Assembly (NCBI GenBank): GCA_963575745.1
Contig: CAUYUJ010000849.1
Span: 1-57,500 of the forward strand
DNA: 57,500 nucleotides
Source: Prorocentrum cordatum
Lineage: Eukaryota; Sar; Dinophyceae; Prorocentrales; Prorocentraceae
Reading direction: 5' to 3'
Shown: piece by piece, positions 53,601 to 57,500 of the stretch
Position numbering within the stretch: the stretch's first letter is position 1
Layout: each line of letters begins with the position of its first letter
Notes under the pieces: generated by a model
Database searches by the model: none
The model's input: the letters and a program-made list of their open reading frames with translations, nothing else
Told to the model about the DNA's origin: nothing
Program-made: the position numbers and the translations under genes

Positions 53601-54100
53601 GTTTACGCGTCCCGCGACCCCCCAGGATTTCTGAGACCACCCGGAGGGCGTGGTGGAATAGTGGGTTGGGGGTCCGCCACCTCGCGCAGACTTCAACATA
53701 CAGTAGGCAGCAGAAAGTAGAACCATCACATTGGAAACTGGACACTGGAACTGGTGCAGAGATCAGCAAACCTAAGCCGCGCAGCCTCACGGTCCCATAT
53801 GGTGGCGGGCGGTTCGTCCACAGGACGGCCACGGGACAACCGCATGGGGCACTTGCGGGATAACCGCACATGACAAACGCGAGGGACAATCGCATGGGAC
53901 AACCGAGTGGGAGAACCCTGGGGTCACCCTGGGCCAGCCCGGGAACACCCCGGGAGTCATGGCGCCAGGCACCGGACCGCAGATTTTCTAGCTAGGACAG
54001 GATGTTTCTCGCCCTCCCGCATCTTTGCTTCGCCAGCACGCGCAATACTATGTGAAAACGAAACGGGCTTCCTGGCCAGATGTACTCCGTTTCACTTCGG
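53601..54100. other. No recognisable gene; CGGGACAACCGCATG repeats
   Basis: 53825-53935 holds six to seven degenerate units of GGGACAACCGCATG. The rest appears single-copy with no recognised protein. Confidence 0.5.
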
Positions 54101-54104
54101 CCCC

Positions 54105-54564
54105 CCCCCCCAGCCTCCGAAGTCGTTCGTTTCCGTCCTCGTCGTCGCTCTCGTCCCTCGTATCTTGTTCTTCGTGTTTGGTTCCTCGTCCCTCGTCCCT
54201 CGTCTCTTGCCTTCGTTCCTCTGTCCTCATCCTTTTTCCTGGCCCCTTCTCCGTTTTACCTCGTGCCTCGTCCCTTGTTCCCGTCCCTCATTGTTCGTTC
54301 GTCCTCTGGCCCCTTTCTGTTCTTATTCTCATCCGTCATCCCTCACCCTTCGACTCCCTTATTCCTCATTCATAATCCTGCCTCCGTCGTCGTTCATCCT
54401 TGCTCGCTCCTCCTTTTGTCTCCCCCCCTCCCTCCTCGCTGGCCACCTCCCCCTTCCCCCCTCGCCCCCCCCGCCCCCCCCCTTCGCCGCCGCCATGCGG
54501 GCCCCAGCTACGACGCTGGCTCGACTGCCCGATCCCCCTGCGACCCCGTGGGCCCCCGACGCAG
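54105..54564 (+). promoter_or_regulatory. Polypyrimidine tract and putative trans-splice acceptor
   Basis: 54105-54486 is overwhelmingly C and T. It is followed by a possible acceptor CCCCCGACGCAG at 54553-54564, eight bases before the ATG at 54572. Dinoflagellate mRNAs receive a spliced leader at such AG sites. The placement is inferred from the downstream exon. An ordinary pyrimidine microsatellite is the alternative. Confidence 0.4.
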
Positions 54565-54571
54565 AACGAAG

Positions 54572-54694
54572 ATGGCCGCCCTCCTGCTCCTGACCCTGGC
54601 GGCCACCGCCGCGCCGTCGGTGAGCGGCAGCCCGGTGGAGAAGGTCGTCGAGATGCTCTCTGGCCTGCAGGCGAAGGTCATCTCGGAGGGCGAG
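54572..54694 (+). CDS. First exon of a dinoflagellate secreted-protein gene
   Basis: It encodes 41 residues: a signal peptide (MAALLLLTLAATAAPSVSG), then SPVEKVVEMLSGLQAKVIS and EGE. From memory, abundant dinoflagellate predicted proteins begin with a signal peptide followed by NPIEKVIEMI-type and LQ-KVI-EGEA sequence and continue with a helical body. Their function is unknown to me. Codons end almost always in G or C, unlike the surrounding repeats. After GAG the sequence is GCGCCC, a GC donor as dinoflagellates often use. The frame reads on to a stop at 54766 with low-quality Arg/Ala sequence. I did not find the expected second exon in the remaining 2.8 kb, so the gene either continues beyond the window or is a fragment. 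Confidence 0.55.
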
Positions 54695-54827
54695 GCGCCC
54701 GGGCGGCTCGCACCGGAGGCTAAGGGTCGGGCGCGAGCTCGTGGGAGACGCGTGCACCTCTCGTAGACCTTTTCTGGGCCTTTCGAGGGGGCCCCTCGGA
54801 GCCCCTTTGGGGCGCACGGGGTGCACC

Positions 54828-54975
54828 TCTCTGAGGAGGAGGAGGAGGAGGAGGAGGAGGTGGAGGAGGAGGAGGAGGAGGAGGAGGAGGAGGAGGCTGG
54901 ATGAGGAGGAGGAGGAGGAGGAGCAGTTGCAGGAGCAGGAGGAGGAGGAGGAGGAGGAGGAGGAGGAGGAGGAGG
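54828..54975. repeat. (GGA)n microsatellite
   Basis: About 150 bases of GAGGAG with few interruptions, probably intronic if the preceding exon is real. Confidence 0.95.
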
Positions 54976-56424
54976 ATTGCCCCCTTCCTCCTGTGTGTCA
55001 CGCCCCCATGAATCAACGCCCGACAGTGGGTGGCCCTTCTGGACCCCGTGGCGCCCACCGTCCACCCGCGCTGGCCCTGGCTGGGGCCAGGCCTGGCTCT
55101 CAGCCTGGACCCCTGGGTCGGTGCAGGTGGACAGTGGACGTCCTCCGATTTCGGAAGGCATCCCGCCCTTTGGATCGGGACAACCGACATTCGGCGGCGA
55201 GCGAGGGGGAAAATGAGAAGGAGAAGGCCTTCTCAGAAGGCGGCGGAACCTGTCGGGAGCCCTGGCGCCTTCTGAGAGGTTTTTTCTGTCTTCGGGGAAG
55301 GCTTGGAAAGCTTCTCTGAAGGCCGGGGAACTTCCGAGCCTTTGAAAAGGCCAGCCCCTTCTCACTTCACCCCCGTGCTCGCCGCCGAGACATGGGTTGG
55401 GAAATGATGGGTATAAAAACAGGACTCGGGGTCGGTGTTGCCGCGGACTGTGTCCATTTGAGACAGAAGGCCGCCTGCTCGGCCGCGGACGCTGCTGGTT
55501 TCGAGCAACATTTGATGTTGGGCATCGTACCCATTTTTCCTGTACCCTTTTTGGGCATCGAATTTTGCTGCCTCCCTGCCTTCACGAGGCCATCTTAGAA
55601 GCCTACGAACAGGAACGGGGTCCCTCTGAGAACCGTTCCGAACCGCTCTGCGGTAGCGACAGGAGGAATCCATTGAAGGCCAGAAAGCGAGGAAAACGAC
55701 GAGAAGGAACGAGAAGGAGGAAGAGGAGAAGGGCTTCAAAAAATTCCCCCCTCCTCTCCGCCGCGGCGGCGGGCCCCCCGGGGCCAGAAGGGGCCCGCCG
55801 CCGCCGCGGGGGGGGCCCTGTGGGGGGCGGGCAGGGCTTCGAGACCGCGCCCTGTGCCCTCTCGCGCAGACCGCGGTGCGGTCAGAGGGGTGGCGGTGCC
55901 TGAGAGGCGGGGCCTCGGCGACGAGGCGTGGTGGCGGGCCTCGACGCTGAGCCAGCAGCATTCTGGTGGGGGCCTCCGGGGTCCGTGCCCCGCGCCCCTG
56001 GGCCGATGTTCCCCCGTCCTCGGTGACCCACTGTCGTCGCAAAGGGGAGGAGGAGGAGGAGGAGGAGGAGGACCAGTGGAAACCCAAGAGTCATCAACGA
56101 TGTTGGAATTAACCCTCCCTTCAAGCTCCCTCTTCATAGGCCTCTACAGCAGTACGTGTCCATTGAGGGAACTGTCTCGCTGGAAGACAACAGTTTGAAG
56201 ATCCTCGAGCGTGCCAAAACATTGTTCTCGGGATCTCGGGTTCTCGGGATTATCAACTTGACTGCTGCGTCTTGACGATCCAGAATCGTGCCATAACGCC
56301 ATTCTTGGGACTTCAACACAGCGAGTCAACATAACTGTAGCGCCCGCATAATCCTGAATATTTCCAAAACACCGCTTCTAGTGCGTTGATCATGGGAAAT
56401 CTTGACACTCTTGCAACTAAATAA
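54976..56424. other. Possible intron sequence, no gene recognised
   Basis: It contains CTTCTCAGAAGGCG-type short repeats (55215-55340), a GC-rich stretch with CCGCGGCGGCGGG inverted repeats (55755-55815) and a short GGA run (56045-56070). No frame on either strand resembles a known protein. No homologue of the expected downstream exon is seen. Confidence 0.45.
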
Positions 56425-56830
56425 CGAATGTGCGCGGCGCTAAAGCGAATGCCACATTTTGAAAGGGAACCGCCCTCAATCCGTGAAGCTCGTGAAAGTT
56501 TTTCAGACGAATGTGCGCGGCGCTAAGGCCGGAATCACATTTTGAAAACCACCCGCCCTCAATCCGTGAAGCTCTTGTACATGCTTAAACTTCATGTGCG
56601 CGGCGCTACGGCGATAACCACATTTTGAAAGGCACCCGCCCGCAATCCGTGAAGCTTTTGCAAACTTTTTAAACGAATGTGCGCGGCGCTAATGCGAGAG
56701 CCACACTTTGACAACGACCCGCCCTCAATCCGTGAAGCTCTTGCCAATTTTTCAGACGATTGTGCGCGGCGCTAAGGCGAGAGCCACATTTTGAAAGCGA
56801 CCCGCCCTCCATCAGTGAAATTGTTGTCTC
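56425..56830 (+). repeat. 83-bp minisatellite, five copies
   Basis: TGTGCGCGGCGCTA recurs at about 56428, 56512, 56593, 56677 and 56761. Each copy continues with CCACATTTTGAAA, ACCCGCCCTCAATCCGTGAA and GCTCTTG. Copies differ by about 10-15 percent. Confidence 0.9.
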
Positions 56831-56943
56831 CTTTCAGCTTCAGGTCGTAAGTGGTGACGAAGTCTCAGGCGAAACTCACGGCCCGTCCGAAAGACGGGCC
56901 CCGGGGTCCGACAGGGAGGACTTACGTGTAATGAGAAGGAATG

Positions 56944-57105
56944 TAGGAGGAGGAGGAGGAGGAGGAGGAGGAGGAGGAGGAAAAGGAAGAGGAATAACAG
57001 GAGGAACAGTAAGAAGAGGAGGAGGAGGAGGAGGTGGAGGAGAAGGAGGATGAGGAGGATGAGGAGGAGCAGCAGGAGGAGGATGAGGAGGATGAGGAGG
57101 ATAAT

Positions 57106-57137
<32 letters not shown>

Positions 57138-57150
57138 TGAGGAGGAGGGG
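56944..57150. repeat. (GGA)n microsatellite
   Basis: About 200 bases of GGAGGA with AAG and GAT interruptions. Confidence 0.95.
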
Positions 57151-57500
57151 GTGTCAAGTTCCTGGGTGTGGCTCGGGCCCCCGCGCTGCAGGGCCCCCCG
57201 TCTCTGGTGCCCGTGCAAGAGGCACCCACGTCGCCCCATTCTCTGTCGCCCTCGCGCCGCTTGTAGGTCCAGTCGAGGAGACCTTCTAATTTTCATCAAA
57301 GGTGGACAACTAGTTCAAACGATAAAAGACTTCAGCGCCAAGCTTTGAAAGTAAAGTTTGACATGTGAAGTGTTTGGAAGTATGAACACTGGAAACGTCG
57401 GAAATTTAGTTTGGAAATCAGCAATTGTTGTCGCTTCGCGAATCCCCACCAGCCCATCCAGAAACGATGCCCAGAGGAATTGCCTCGATCAGAGAAGTGG
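57151..57500. other. No recognisable gene
   Basis: Single-copy-looking sequence to the window edge. No frame shows a recognised domain. Confidence 0.5.

Noticed and set aside
55362-56087. 241-codon minus-strand frame
   Set aside because: Arg/Pro/Ser-rich from GC-rich and GGA-containing sequence; no recognisable domain, and competing frames are equally open.

Overview
The window looks like nuclear DNA of a dinoflagellate. The evidence is one short exon at 54572-54694. It encodes a signal peptide followed by SPVEKVVEMLSGLQAKVIS, a start I recall from an abundant dinoflagellate secreted-protein family, and it is followed by a GC rather than GT donor-like junction. It lies behind a roughly 380-base pyrimidine tract of the kind used as a trans-splice acceptor. 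Long minisatellites and non-LTR retroelements that carry RNase H fit the same group. The species is not determined. I see no rRNA, tRNA or complete host gene.

Layout. 1-870 is a TG-rich microsatellite block. 880-7.5 kb mixes repeat-element copies with minisatellites (59 bp, about 150 bp, 101 bp) and stretches without recognisable genes. From 7.5 to 52 kb almost everything is built from two related repeat families, here called A and B. Each copy ends on the right with a 12-15 bp terminal inverted repeat, a hairpin (stem CCGGCGGTAA / TTACCGCCGG) and CCCAG, followed by T. I count about 40 hairpin units, 35 on + and 5 on -. Family A (about 0.8-1.4 kb) has the pair ACTCGTAGAGCTTCC / GGAAGCTCTACGAGT, a conserved left block of about 300 bp and a variable number of tandem repeats of about 165-178 bp. 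Family B (about 180-400 bp) has CCTCGTAGAGCTCTT / AAGAGCTCTACGAGG and no tandem core. Copies are nested in one another on both strands, usually starting right after a T and ending right before a T. This layout (paired inverted repeats, tandem core, right-end hairpin, T-T target) resembles non-autonomous Helentron/HINE (DINE-1-like) elements. No Rep/helicase gene is present to prove it.

At least four retroelement pieces sit at one exact position, the loop of that hairpin. They are an intact 1.3 kb unit with a 12-bp target duplication (12095-13412), a decayed endonuclease-RT-RNase H LINE (about 26536-30372), a short 5'-truncated copy (32892-33336) and an unrelated-looking 1.4 kb insert (40315-41726). 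The RNase H motifs in the two long open frames appear in permuted order (GDS, N-ARAD, FDGG, CEL/AEL). The retroelements thus appear to use the hairpin repeats as a target array while the A/B elements spread by nesting.

42-52 kb continues the A/B mosaic, with TG, GC-rich, GACTTT, 152-bp and pyrimidine repeats. 52.2-53.6 kb is GAT repeats and a diverged array of about 52 bp. 54.1-54.7 kb holds the candidate gene start. 54.8-57.5 kb is GGA repeats, an 83-bp minisatellite and sequence that may be its first intron.
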